From positions 311,004 to 375,003 of the forward strand of contig NZ_FOCZ01000006.1 of assembly GCF_900110245.1 (NCBI RefSeq): a stretch of 64,000 nt of DNA. The letters run 5' to 3'. Below the pieces are notes generated by a model, which saw only the letters and a program-made list of their open reading frames with translations, did not search any database and was not told the DNA's origin. Each line of letters opens with the position of its first letter. Positions within the stretch are counted from its first letter, which is position 1. The translations under genes were made by a program, and so were the position numbers. The DNA comes from Niastella yeongjuensis (lineage in GTDB: Bacteria; Bacteroidota; Bacteroidia; Chitinophagales; Chitinophagaceae). This document shows positions 57,064-64,000 of this stretch, one piece after another.

Positions 57064-60000
57064 TAAAAACTAACCCGCACCCCAAAATTGTACGCCTTGA
57101 TATTAGGATAATAGCCACCTCTCGTTACGGAAGTAGAACTATTACTTATTTCATTCAACTCAGGGTCCCAGTACTTCCACTTCGAAACGGTGAACAGATT
57201 GGTACCATTGAGAAAGATGCGCAGGTTTTTGATCCGGTTCCTGTTCAAAATTTTGGCTGGTAACGTATAGCCCAACTCGGCACTTTTTAACCGGATAAAA
57301 TCAGCCGGATGCAACCACCAGTCGCTCACCAGGAAATTCGACGTGGGATCAAGGTTACTATTCAGGCGCGGATAGAAGGCATGCGGATTGGGGTTCTCTT
57401 CCGTCCAGCGGTCTTTTACGATCGCATACAGGTTCGAACTGTTTGCCCCGTTATTAAATGGCAGGGTACCATCGCCAGCGCCATACAATAACCAGACCTT
57501 ACCAGTACCTTGTATAAAAGCGCCGATATCAAAACCTTTATAACCAAAAGCAATATTCATCCCGTACATCATTTTGGGTGTACCATTGGCATCCACACGG
57601 GAAACGTCAAAGTTGTTGATTACGCCATCGCCGTTCTTATCTAAATATTTGATGTCACCCACCTGAACGTTCCCGGTTTGTTTGGCCCATTTATCGATCT
57701 CCTCCTGGCTTTCAAACAAACCAACGGCGGTATACAATTCTTTGGCATCCACTTCATGCCCTTTCCATTCCATCCAGGGATATGGCTGGGGCGCCAGTCC
57801 GTCCTGCAGGTTTTTATTTTTATTATAGGTAAAAGTACCGGTGAAAGTAAGCCAGGTTGTTTTGGCAAATGATCTGTTATAAGAAAGACTTATATCGATA
57901 CCCTTATTCAGGACCACGCCGATATTACGAACCGGGTTGATGCTGCCGAAACCAGAAATGCCGGGAATGGTAGCATCGGCACGCAGGATGTCTTCCCTTC
58001 TTTCCCTAAACAATTCCGCGATCAACTTCAGATCATTATGCAGGAAATTCATTTCAACACCCAGGTTATGCCGGTAAGAGGTTTCCCAGCTGGCATCGGT
58101 AGCAATTTGAGATTGAGAATAACCGGCATAGTTGGTCGACAGCGACGCAGGCGTACCAAACTGATAAACGCCGGCTGCAGCCTTGGTCAGCATATCCAGG
58201 TATAAAAAGCGGTTCCCATTATAACCACCATTACCGGTTAGACCATAACTATACCGCAGCTTGAAATAGGATAACACATCGGTGAGCGGCTCAAAGAATT
58301 TCTCACCAGATAGTATCCAGCCTACACCAAAGGAAGGAAAGAAACCATAGCGTTTCGAAGGCGCGAAGTTTTCAGAACCGGTATAGCCAAAATTTCCTTC
58401 TACAAAATACCTGTTGCTGAAGCCATAGGTAGCGCGCCCCGTTAAACCCCGGTTGCGGAAAGGGATGGCATTTGTAAATGTAGTAGCATTGGCATCTGCA
58501 TACTCCGACTGGTTCAACAACAACAAGGCACCCACCTCGTGCTTTCCGCCAAAATTGGCTGAGTAATTCAACGAAGCTTCGGTATACATCCGGTGATTGG
58601 TTGACCGGGCAGAAGAATACGAAAGCAGATCGTTAGGCGTGTTGATAAACCTGGTTATGAGATTGCCGGCGGAATCGCGTCCTTCTGCATATACCATAGG
58701 GGCGGCACGTGCGGTAGCTACCGTAGCACCGGTATACACATCATAGGAGAACAAACCCGAAACAGACAATCCCTTTATAAACATGCTGAGGTCCTGTTTT
58801 ATCCGGATGTTCGGACGAATGCTGGCCGAATCATCATAGCCAGATCCAAAACCAAAGGCAAAACGGGCCGGACTACTTGTGCCACCCGGTGTTCCCGGCC
58901 AGGAACCATCTGAATACCGGGCAGGAATAAGATGCGGGGGTACCCGCAAAGAATATTCAAACAGGGTGTTCAACTCATTGTCCACAGCTGAATTGTAAGG
59001 ACCGTTCCGCCTGTCAATAATGGACGAGATGCCCAGATCAAGTTTAGTGGTCCCCGTTATATTCACCCCAATGTTGGCAGTAAAATTGTAACGATGAAAA
59101 AAAGACTTTGTATCATAGTTTTCATCTTTATATGGTTTTACCATGCCGGTTTCGTTATAATAGCCGCCTGAGATATAGTAGGTGGCTCTTTCTGCCCCAC
59201 CGCTTACATTGAAGTTGGCGCGTTGTGTTAAGCCATGATCCCGGTATAGTTCTTTTTGCCAATCGGTATTTGGATACAGATCCGGATCCACACCACTTCT
59301 GTGCAGTTCAACTCTGTCAGCAGTATAGAAGGGATCACGGCCGCGGGTTGTAAGCGATTCATTATACAATTCCATCCAGGCAGGCGCATCGAGCATTTCA
59401 GGCAGCTGAACAAACTGGGTGATACCTGAGTTCACTTCCACATTGATGGAAGGTTTACCGGCCACGCCGCGTTTGGTATTGATCAGAATAACGCCATTGG
59501 CTCCACGTGTACCATAAACTGCGGTAGAGGTAGCATCTTTCAACACTGTAAGGCTTTGAATGTCTTCGGGATCAATATCATTAAAACTTCTGTCGGGCAC
59601 CCCGTCAATGATGATGAGGGGTGTTCGGGTACTGGTGCCAAATGTAGAAACACCCCGCACCAGCACACTGGCATTATCACTGCCCGGTCCGCCGCCGCGC
59701 GACGTAGTAATAATACCGGATATGCGCCCCGCCAGCATACCGGCAATATCCCGGGCGGGTAGTTTCAGGTCTTCCGGATTTACAGTGGCCTGTGCCCCTA
59801 CCACGCTCACTTTTTTCTGTTGCCCATAACCGATCACTGTTACTTCATCCATACTTCCGGCAATGGGCGATAATTTAACGTTCAGGTCAACCCGGTTTTT
59901 TACCGGCTGTTTATCCATGCGATAACCGGTGTAAGAAAATTCGAGTGAATCGCTGGGACTTACATTGATGGTATACAGCCCATCCTTGTTGGTGGCGGTT

Positions 60001-60188
60001 GCCAAAGAAGTACGGGTGATGCGGACGGTTACCCCCGACAAAGGTTTATCCAGTTCATCGGTAACCTTTCCGGTTACGGTTAAAATGCGGTCCTGGGCGG
60101 TTGCAGTCGCGGTGAGGAACACAAGCGCGGTAAGCGGCAGCAGTACACGCCACCTCCCCATGCGCAAGGGTGATTTTTTCAGGTTCAT
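57063..60188 (-). CDS. SusC-family TonB-dependent transporter of the sialidase locus
   Basis: 1041 residues. Signal peptide (LLPLTALVFLTATATAQ), CarboxypepD_reg-like domain (33-110: LTVTGKVTDELDKPLSGVTVRI), DEVTVIGYGQQKK box, plug (MLAGRISGIITTSRGGGPGSDNASVLVRG, PLIIIDGVPDR, DIQSLTVLKDATSTAVYGTRGANGVILINTKRG) and barrel ending KAYNFGVRVSF. The start may be the ATG ten codons in. Downstream SusD and sialidase suggest that it imports sialic-acid-containing or desialylated glycan. Confidence 0.95.
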   Translation of the reverse strand: MNLKKSPLRMGRWRVLLPLTALVFLTATATAQDRILTVTGKVTDELDKPLSGVTVRITRTSLATATNKDGLYTINVSPSDSLEFSYTGYRMDKQPVKNRVDLNVKLSPIAGSMDEVTVIGYGQQKKVSVVGAQATVNPEDLKLPARDIAGMLAGRISGIITTSRGGGPGSDNASVLVRGVSTFGTSTRTPLIIIDGVPDRSFNDIDPEDIQSLTVLKDATSTAVYGTRGANGVILINTKRGVAGKPSINVEVNSGITQFVQLPEMLDAPAWMELYNESLTTRGRDPFYTADRVELHRSGVDPDLYPNTDWQKELYRDHGLTQRANFNVSGGAERATYYISGGYYNETGMVKPYKDENYDTKSFFHRYNFTANIGVNITGTTKLDLGISSIIDRRNGPYNSAVDNELNTLFEYSLRVPPHLIPARYSDGSWPGTPGGTSSPARFAFGFGSGYDDSASIRPNIRIKQDLSMFIKGLSVSGLFSYDVYTGATVATARAAPMVYAEGRDSAGNLITRFINTPNDLLSYSSARSTNHRMYTEASLNYSANFGGKHEVGALLLLNQSEYADANATTFTNAIPFRNRGLTGRATYGFSNRYFVEGNFGYTGSENFAPSKRYGFFPSFGVGWILSGEKFFEPLTDVLSYFKLRYSYGLTGNGGYNGNRFLYLDMLTKAAAGVYQFGTPASLSTNYAGYSQSQIATDASWETSYRHNLGVEMNFLHNDLKLIAELFRERREDILRADATIPGISGFGSINPVRNIGVVLNKGIDISLSYNRSFAKTTWLTFTGTFTYNKNKNLQDGLAPQPYPWMEWKGHEVDAKELYTAVGLFESQEEIDKWAKQTGNVQVGDIKYLDKNGDGVINNFDVSRVDANGTPKMMYGMNIAFGYKGFDIGAFIQGTGKVWLLYGAGDGTLPFNNGANSSNLYAIVKDRWTEENPNPHAFYPRLNSNLDPTSNFLVSDWWLHPADFIRLKSAELGYTLPAKILNRNRIKNLRIFLNGTNLFTVSKWKYWDPELNEISNSSTSVTRGGYYPNIKAYNFGVRVSF

Positions 60189-60650
60189 AAGCGTTAGTTT
60201 TAAAAAAAGCAGCTATTTATCTAGTTGTTGGGAAAATGACCGGGATGGGCGCGGGGAAATGAAAGAAAAGGCCACCTTTGGTTAGCGTTCGATTCATGAC
60301 AAGCAAGTTTAAGCGTTAGTTGTTGTAGATATGTTCTACATAACAAAAATGAAAAGAATATTCGATATTCCAAAAAAATTCATGTTATCAATCGGAATTC
60401 TACTCTAAACTGTTCATTATAAGGTTAAACTGTCAGTGGTATCAATCAGAAGCAACTTATTATGTAGGTCTTATTATGATGCCTGCCCCGGAAAGAATTA
60501 TCCTGTATAAACGCCGGGAGATTTAGGTAAATACCTTGTGTAACAGCGGGTAGATACCTTTTGCATTCCTCCTTCATACCTGGTTTATCCCACTATTAGC
60601 CTGATTTACGGTAATAATGACTCATAGATATCCCACCCCTTAATAGAGCC

Positions 60651-60705
60651 GGGACATCTATAAATCATCTGCGGGATATCTATGGAATATCTGTGGAATA
60701 TCCCT
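60651..60705. repeat. Five tandem 11-bp repeats (consensus GGRATATCTRT)
   Basis: Units at 60651, 60662, 60673, 60684 and 60695: GGGACATCTAT, a degenerate unit, GGGATATCTAT, GGAATATCTGT and GGAATATCCCT. The 11-base phase is exact. A reversed copy CATAGATATCCC lies at 60623-60634, complementary to 60673-60684. Helically phased repeats of this kind suit a regulator binding array. Confidence 0.65.
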
Positions 60706-60777
60706 TATAATTACATGAATCACAAATGGCTCTGAAATGAATAAAAAACGGCTTTTTTATGACTTATTTATAGCCAT

Positions 60778-60814
60778 AAAAAGGCCCTATTGTTTAACAG
60801 GAAACAATAGGGCC
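60778..60814 (-). terminator. Terminator of the lipoprotein gene at 60845
   Basis: Perfect 13-bp stem (60783-60795 and 60802-60814), six-base loop, then TTTTT on the minus strand. Confidence 0.88.
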
Positions 60815-60844
60815 CAATGTATTTTCAACTACAATTAACCTGAA

Positions 60845-61399
60845 TTACAGACCAGCTGTTACATCAAATTTGATGGTAGCTTTACCTGTCATGGTAGTAG
60901 ACGTAGCACGACGTGTAGTAGCTGTAAGCTTATATGTAAATGAAGTAGAGCTGAAATAGTCTTTCAATTCTACACTATTTACCGGGATCTCCAGTGTAGT
61001 CTGGTTTGCATCAGGGATAGAAGTAAGGCCGGCAATAGCGGTAAAGTCAGGCTTTGCGCTTGAAGACAAACCCACTTCAGCAGCTGAGAAAGCACCTAAG
61101 TTGTCAGATGCAGTAGAGCTTGTTAAAGTCAGGGTTACGCTTTTAATTTTTGCTGACTTGATATTACCAATACCCAGGCTGGTGTTCTGGATTTTGATAA
61201 GCGAATCGAGATTGACCCCGTACTGGAAAGTAGTTACACTTTGTGTACCATTTGCCTGTGGCTGAATGGTGAACTCTGCATTTACAGTTTGAGTAGGGAT
61301 GTTAATAGAGATCGCATCTTTAACCTTGTCGCAAGAATGTAAAAGGGTACTTAAAGCTAATACAGCAACTAAACCAAGAGATCTGTACATAATTTTCAT
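60845..61399 (-). CDS. Small lipoprotein of unknown function
   Basis: 184 residues from ATG 61399; this start gives a proper lipoprotein signal (YRSLGLVAVLALSTLLHSC), while an in-frame ATG at 61459 does not. The mature part is a Ser/Thr-rich beta protein without Cys, with repeated strands such as KSAKIKSVTLTLTSS and TKATIKFDV-like ends. I do not recognise a family. A -7 box TATATTTG (minus strand, 61436-61443) lies 37 bases upstream, and a strong terminator follows, so it is a single-gene transcript. Confidence 0.85.
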   Translation of the reverse strand: MKIMYRSLGLVAVLALSTLLHSCDKVKDAISINIPTQTVNAEFTIQPQANGTQSVTTFQYGVNLDSLIKIQNTSLGIGNIKSAKIKSVTLTLTSSTASDNLGAFSAAEVGLSSSAKPDFTAIAGLTSIPDANQTTLEIPVNSVELKDYFSSTSFTYKLTATTRRATSTTMTGKATIKFDVTAGL

Positions 61400-61435
61400 G
61401 ATACTGATTTGGGTTAAATTTGGTGTTAAAACGCG

Positions 61436-61443
61436 CAAATATA
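61436..61443 (-). promoter_or_regulatory. Putative -7 box for the lipoprotein gene at 60845
   Basis: TATATTTG on the minus strand fits TAnnTTTG and would give a leader of about 30 bases. The nearest -33 TTG is 26 bases away, longer than usual. Confidence 0.45.
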
Positions 61444-61579
61444 ACTTTTTCGTATACATGTTAAAATATCAATAGGTGTGAATGTTGATTTTTTGTATGC
61501 CAACGAACGTTTATTGTGCTGGAAAATTATTTCCAGTCATTACTTGGAAGTCTCGATTTATTTTATATATAGTTGCAAT

Positions 61580-61615
61580 AATAAAAAACTGCCGGCAACA
61601 GTTTATTGCGGCAGT
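61580..61615 (-). terminator. Terminator of the lipoprotein gene at 61644
   Basis: Stem ACTGCC-GCAA/TTGC-GGCAGT with one bulge (61588-61615), followed on the minus strand by TTTTTTATTATTG. Confidence 0.78.
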
Positions 61616-61643
61616 CTTTTATCTGGGGTTCTTAATCTATCTT

Positions 61644-62357
61644 TTAGTTACCTGAGCCTGAACCTGTTTTATGTACTAAAGGCAATTTTGCATATTGCAC
61701 AAGTACAGTGTCGCCAGTCTTCAAAGCTGATTGGAAATTATTGCTTAAAGTATTCACCATTGGCCAGCTTGCGCTATAGAAAGTGCACTCGCTTGTAGTT
61801 ACCGCATAAGTGATCAGAGGAATAAAATAGCTTTTGTTTCCATCGGTAATGATTGGGTTGGTTTCGCGATAAGTAGCGCAAGAGCTGTCTGGACAACCAT
61901 AAAACGGCGTATAGGCTGGGATTTTAGCAAACAGGTCACTGCAGCTTGAAATGCCATAAGAAGGTGTAGGAGAAGAAACATAATCACTGATCAGCATCAC
62001 AGAGTCTTTATAAGCAGTGATCTCTTTATTGATACCGTTAATGTTTACGCGGTTGTTGTCAAGGAAAGACAGATTTGTATTATCCTGGGGCACCGGTACA
62101 TTGCTAACACCAACATAAAAACGGGCTTTCATATCGCTGTTCAGGTTGCGGTCCATGTAACCCTGAATAGCAGCTGCATCACGGATAACACCATCTTTTG
62201 TATAAATGGCAACATCTTTTATTTCCATAGTGGTGCCAGGGAGATATTTGTCAAGGACCTGATCTTCTTTAGCACCATTGTTATCATCTTTAGAACAAGA
62301 AAAAAGTACAATACCAGCTGTTAATGCTACTAAAGGAAGGAGGATTCTAAGTTTCAT
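61644..62357 (-). CDS. Lipoprotein of unknown function
   Basis: 237 residues from ATG 62357, chosen because it begins the lipoprotein signal MKLRILLPLVALTAGIVLFSC. An upstream in-frame extension to 62450 is rejected. After a polar linker (SKDDNNGAKEDQ) there are two alpha/beta-looking segments, several Cys (ISSCSDLF, YGCPDSSCATY) that could form disulfides, and a C-terminal stretch SALKTGDTVLVQYAKL resembling the end of a peptidyl-prolyl isomerase-like fold, although I cannot confirm that. A glycine/serine tail closes the protein. It has its own terminator. Confidence 0.83.
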   Translation of the reverse strand: MKLRILLPLVALTAGIVLFSCSKDDNNGAKEDQVLDKYLPGTTMEIKDVAIYTKDGVIRDAAAIQGYMDRNLNSDMKARFYVGVSNVPVPQDNTNLSFLDNNRVNINGINKEITAYKDSVMLISDYVSSPTPSYGISSCSDLFAKIPAYTPFYGCPDSSCATYRETNPIITDGNKSYFIPLITYAVTTSECTFYSASWPMVNTLSNNFQSALKTGDTVLVQYAKLPLVHKTGSGSGN

Positions 62358-63098
62358 TGCGTTTTTTATTATAGTTTTTATAGAATACAAGGGTTTTCCG
62401 TTTGGTGCGCACACACAGGCCATTACAGCCGCATATATGCGTCCATTCAACTTTTCGTTTGGGCTAAAGCTTCGCTAATTGTTACGTTATTAGGGGAATT
62501 TCTCCCATTTTTTCAGGCAGCTGGGGGCAAACAACTGTTTAAGTTGTTATAAAAATGGGCAACTATTCGTTTGTTAAATAGAAGTGACAAGCGGCATGCA
62601 GATGTTAGCAAATATTTCGTCGGCAAGTAAAACTTTCGGTGGCAATCTGGATCTTATTTCCTGCAATCGGGGGGAGTATGATTATCAGGGATGGCAAGTA
62701 TTTATAATTGTCAAAATTACACTAATCAGTTTAATTAAACAATAGTTGGGTGGAAATATTTTATAATAGGTAGGAAATTCCGGCACCGATAATGCATTAC
62801 ATAATAATATACGGCCGGGCGTAATCTAATAGATTTTGAATAATAAAACCAATTACGTGCCACTCTATTTGTTAACTTTCTTATAATAATAAAAAACTCC
62901 TGTATTGAAATACAGGAGCCAGAGATAATAGTTGCATTTTATTTCGTACAGCGATAATCGTTCCGCTGTGAATGTCAATGTACCGCGTGTAGTACCTGTT
63001 TTAAAAAATATTATAACTGTCCGCCCCCGGATTACATAAAGAACCGAACTAATTTTTCCCTACATTTAAGGTCTAACGATCACTGAAAGGGGGACCAC
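62358..63098. other. Intergenic region with orphan terminator
   Basis: 741 bases. AT-rich, with no open frame of note. It contains a minus-strand terminator (62885-62918) that no known gene uses, a hairpin ACAGCG..CGCTGT nearby (about 62948-62969), and the leader of the regulator gene at 63099. Confidence 0.55.
62885..62918 (-). terminator. Orphan minus-strand terminator
   Basis: Stem CTCCTGTA-TTGAAA-TACAGGAG (62897-62918), extendable by two A-T pairs, then TTTTTTATTATTAT on the minus strand. The only sequence it could end is the 180 bases up to the divergent gene at 63099. Confidence 0.7.
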
Positions 63099-64000
63099 AT
63101 GAGTTATAAAGCCATTTCAGCAGTTTCTTTATTGCTCACGCTTGCCATACGCCTGCATGCAGATAATTACCCGGTCAGATATTTGGGTATAGACCAGGGT
63201 TTATCTAATAACGCTGTTACTACCATTTACCAGGACTATAAGGGATTTATGTGGTTTGGCACGTACGACGGGCTCAACCGCTACGATGGTTATGGCTTCC
63301 GCATTTTCCGGAACGTTATAGGCGACAGCACCTCATTAAATAATAATACCATTTATACCATCGAAGGCGATGCAGCCAATAATATTTGGGTGGGTGGGCC
63401 AAAAGGCGCCTGCGTATTCGATCCGGTGCGTTCCACCTTCTCCCGGCTGCAATACCAAAGCTGGCAGAACGCCACCCTGCATTATGTACAGGATAATGTG
63501 CATACTATTCAGGCGGCGGCCGGTTATATGTTCATCGGTTCCCAGCAAGGTTTACTGGTTTTTGAAAATAAATCAAAACCCGGTGTACAAATACCCTTGC
63601 AACACAACACGAATTATGATGTAACCGCTATTGAACCCGACAATGCCCGCCATACCGTTTGGCTTTTTATTCAACAGGTGGGGTTGTGTCAATACGATCT
63701 GTTTAAAAAGCAATTACAGATAATCAGTACTTCCATTAAACAGGGAAGTTGTCTGCAACTCGATAAGCAGGGTAATGTATGGCTGGGAAATGAGAACGGC
63801 TTATACCAGTTCAATACGGCCACCCATCAGTATTCCCAAAGTTATCTGCCCTATCGCAGTAAGATCGTTAACCTATATTTCGACAAACAACATACCGCCT
63901 GGATCGGTTCTGACGGAAATGGGCTGTTGGTGCTGCCACCCGGCGCCGCCCAGGCTATGCCTTACTGGTCATCAACGGGTAAATCTGTTGTAAACAGCAA
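63099..64000 (+). CDS. Propeller-type hybrid two-component regulator, N-terminal part
   Basis: From ATG 63099 the frame is open to the window end (about 300 residues seen). Signal peptide (MSYKAISAVSLLLTLAIRLHA), then Reg_prop blades: YLGIDQGLSNNAVTTIYQDY, GFMWFGTYDGLNRYDGYGFR and later NVWLGNENGLYQ, TAWIGSDGNGLLVLP. This matches the N-terminus of the HTCS at 17342-21463 (FAHLDFNQGLSNNQVN, GFMWFGTMSGLNRFDGYSFK). The kinase, receiver and HTH parts should lie beyond the window; a shorter propeller-only sensor cannot be excluded. Its target is unknown; the sialidase locus is 3 kb away. Confidence 0.9.
   Translation, partial: MSYKAISAVSLLLTLAIRLHADNYPVRYLGIDQGLSNNAVTTIYQDYKGFMWFGTYDGLNRYDGYGFRIFRNVIGDSTSLNNNTIYTIEGDAANNIWVGGPKGACVFDPVRSTFSRLQYQSWQNATLHYVQDNVHTIQAAAGYMFIGSQQGLLVFENKSKPGVQIPLQHNTNYDVTAIEPDNARHTVWLFIQQVGLCQYDLFKKQLQIISTSIKQGSCLQLDKQGNVWLGNENGLYQFNTATHQYSQSYLPYRSKIVNLYFDKQHTAWIGSDGNGLLVLPPGAAQAMPYWSSTGKSVVNS

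Larger units (their letters stand above)
60189..60844. other. Regulatory region upstream of the sialidase locus
   Basis: 656 bases with no gene. Contents: direct repeat TAAGCGTTAGTT (60187-60198 and 60310-60321), palindrome TGTAGA-TATGT-TCTACA (60324-60340), five tandem 11-base repeats (60651-60705) and the terminator of the next gene (60778-60814). It is probably the promoter and operator region of the SusC operon. Confidence 0.6.

Overview
This window is chromosomal DNA from a Bacteroidota bacterium, most likely family Chitinophagaceae (Niastella/Chitinophaga-like; the genus is my inference). The support is SusC/SusD pairs, type IX secretion (T9SS) C-terminal domains, hybrid two-component regulators with beta-propeller sensors, TAnnTTFG-type promoter boxes (TAnnTTTG) and a lack of Shine-Dalgarno sequences. 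I see no tRNA, rRNA, CRISPR array, integrase or transposase.

Layout. 1-2884: the end of a SusC gene and its SusD partner. 2892-4763: two near-identical small secreted proteins of unknown function flanking an alpha/beta hydrolase. 4874-13948 (minus): signalling cluster A, an operon holding a giant NIT-HAMP-GAF hybrid kinase (split by one in-frame TAA), CheR, CheB, a REC-PAS kinase, a single-domain response regulator and a REC-PAS-HisKA_3 kinase. 14371-21463 (minus): a GH95 alpha-fucosidase and a hybrid two-component regulator. 21578-22384: a glutaminyl cyclase-like lipoprotein. 22670-28847 (plus): signalling cluster B, a paralogous set (response regulator, REC kinase, giant CHASE3-GAF hybrid kinase with three REC domains, CheR). 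28906-32020: a lipoprotein, a polysaccharide deacetylase, a DUF1304 membrane protein and a thioredoxin-reductase-like flavoprotein with a clear promoter/operator. 32298-34724: a siderophore-type TonB receptor. 35199-39973: SusC/SusD and a DUF4870 membrane protein. 40047-53274: a 2718-residue parallel-beta-helix surface protein, a TPR/HTH membrane regulator and a SprB-repeat T9SS protein. 53363-60188 (minus): a sialidase polysaccharide utilization locus (SusC, SusD, GH33). 60845-62357: two small lipoproteins. 63099-64000: the start of a second propeller-type regulator.

How the parts fit. Much of the window serves glycan capture (three SusC/D pairs, GH95 fucosidase, GH33 sialidase, deacetylase) and cell-surface display through T9SS. 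The rest is dominated by two related phosphorelay clusters that carry CheR (and one CheB) but no chemoreceptor, CheA or CheW, so they are not a standard chemotaxis pathway. A family of intergenic inverted repeats built of GRGCARA heptamers recurs at least four times, twice directly against the stop codon of the upstream gene. A structurally analogous element with different arms lies against a third.
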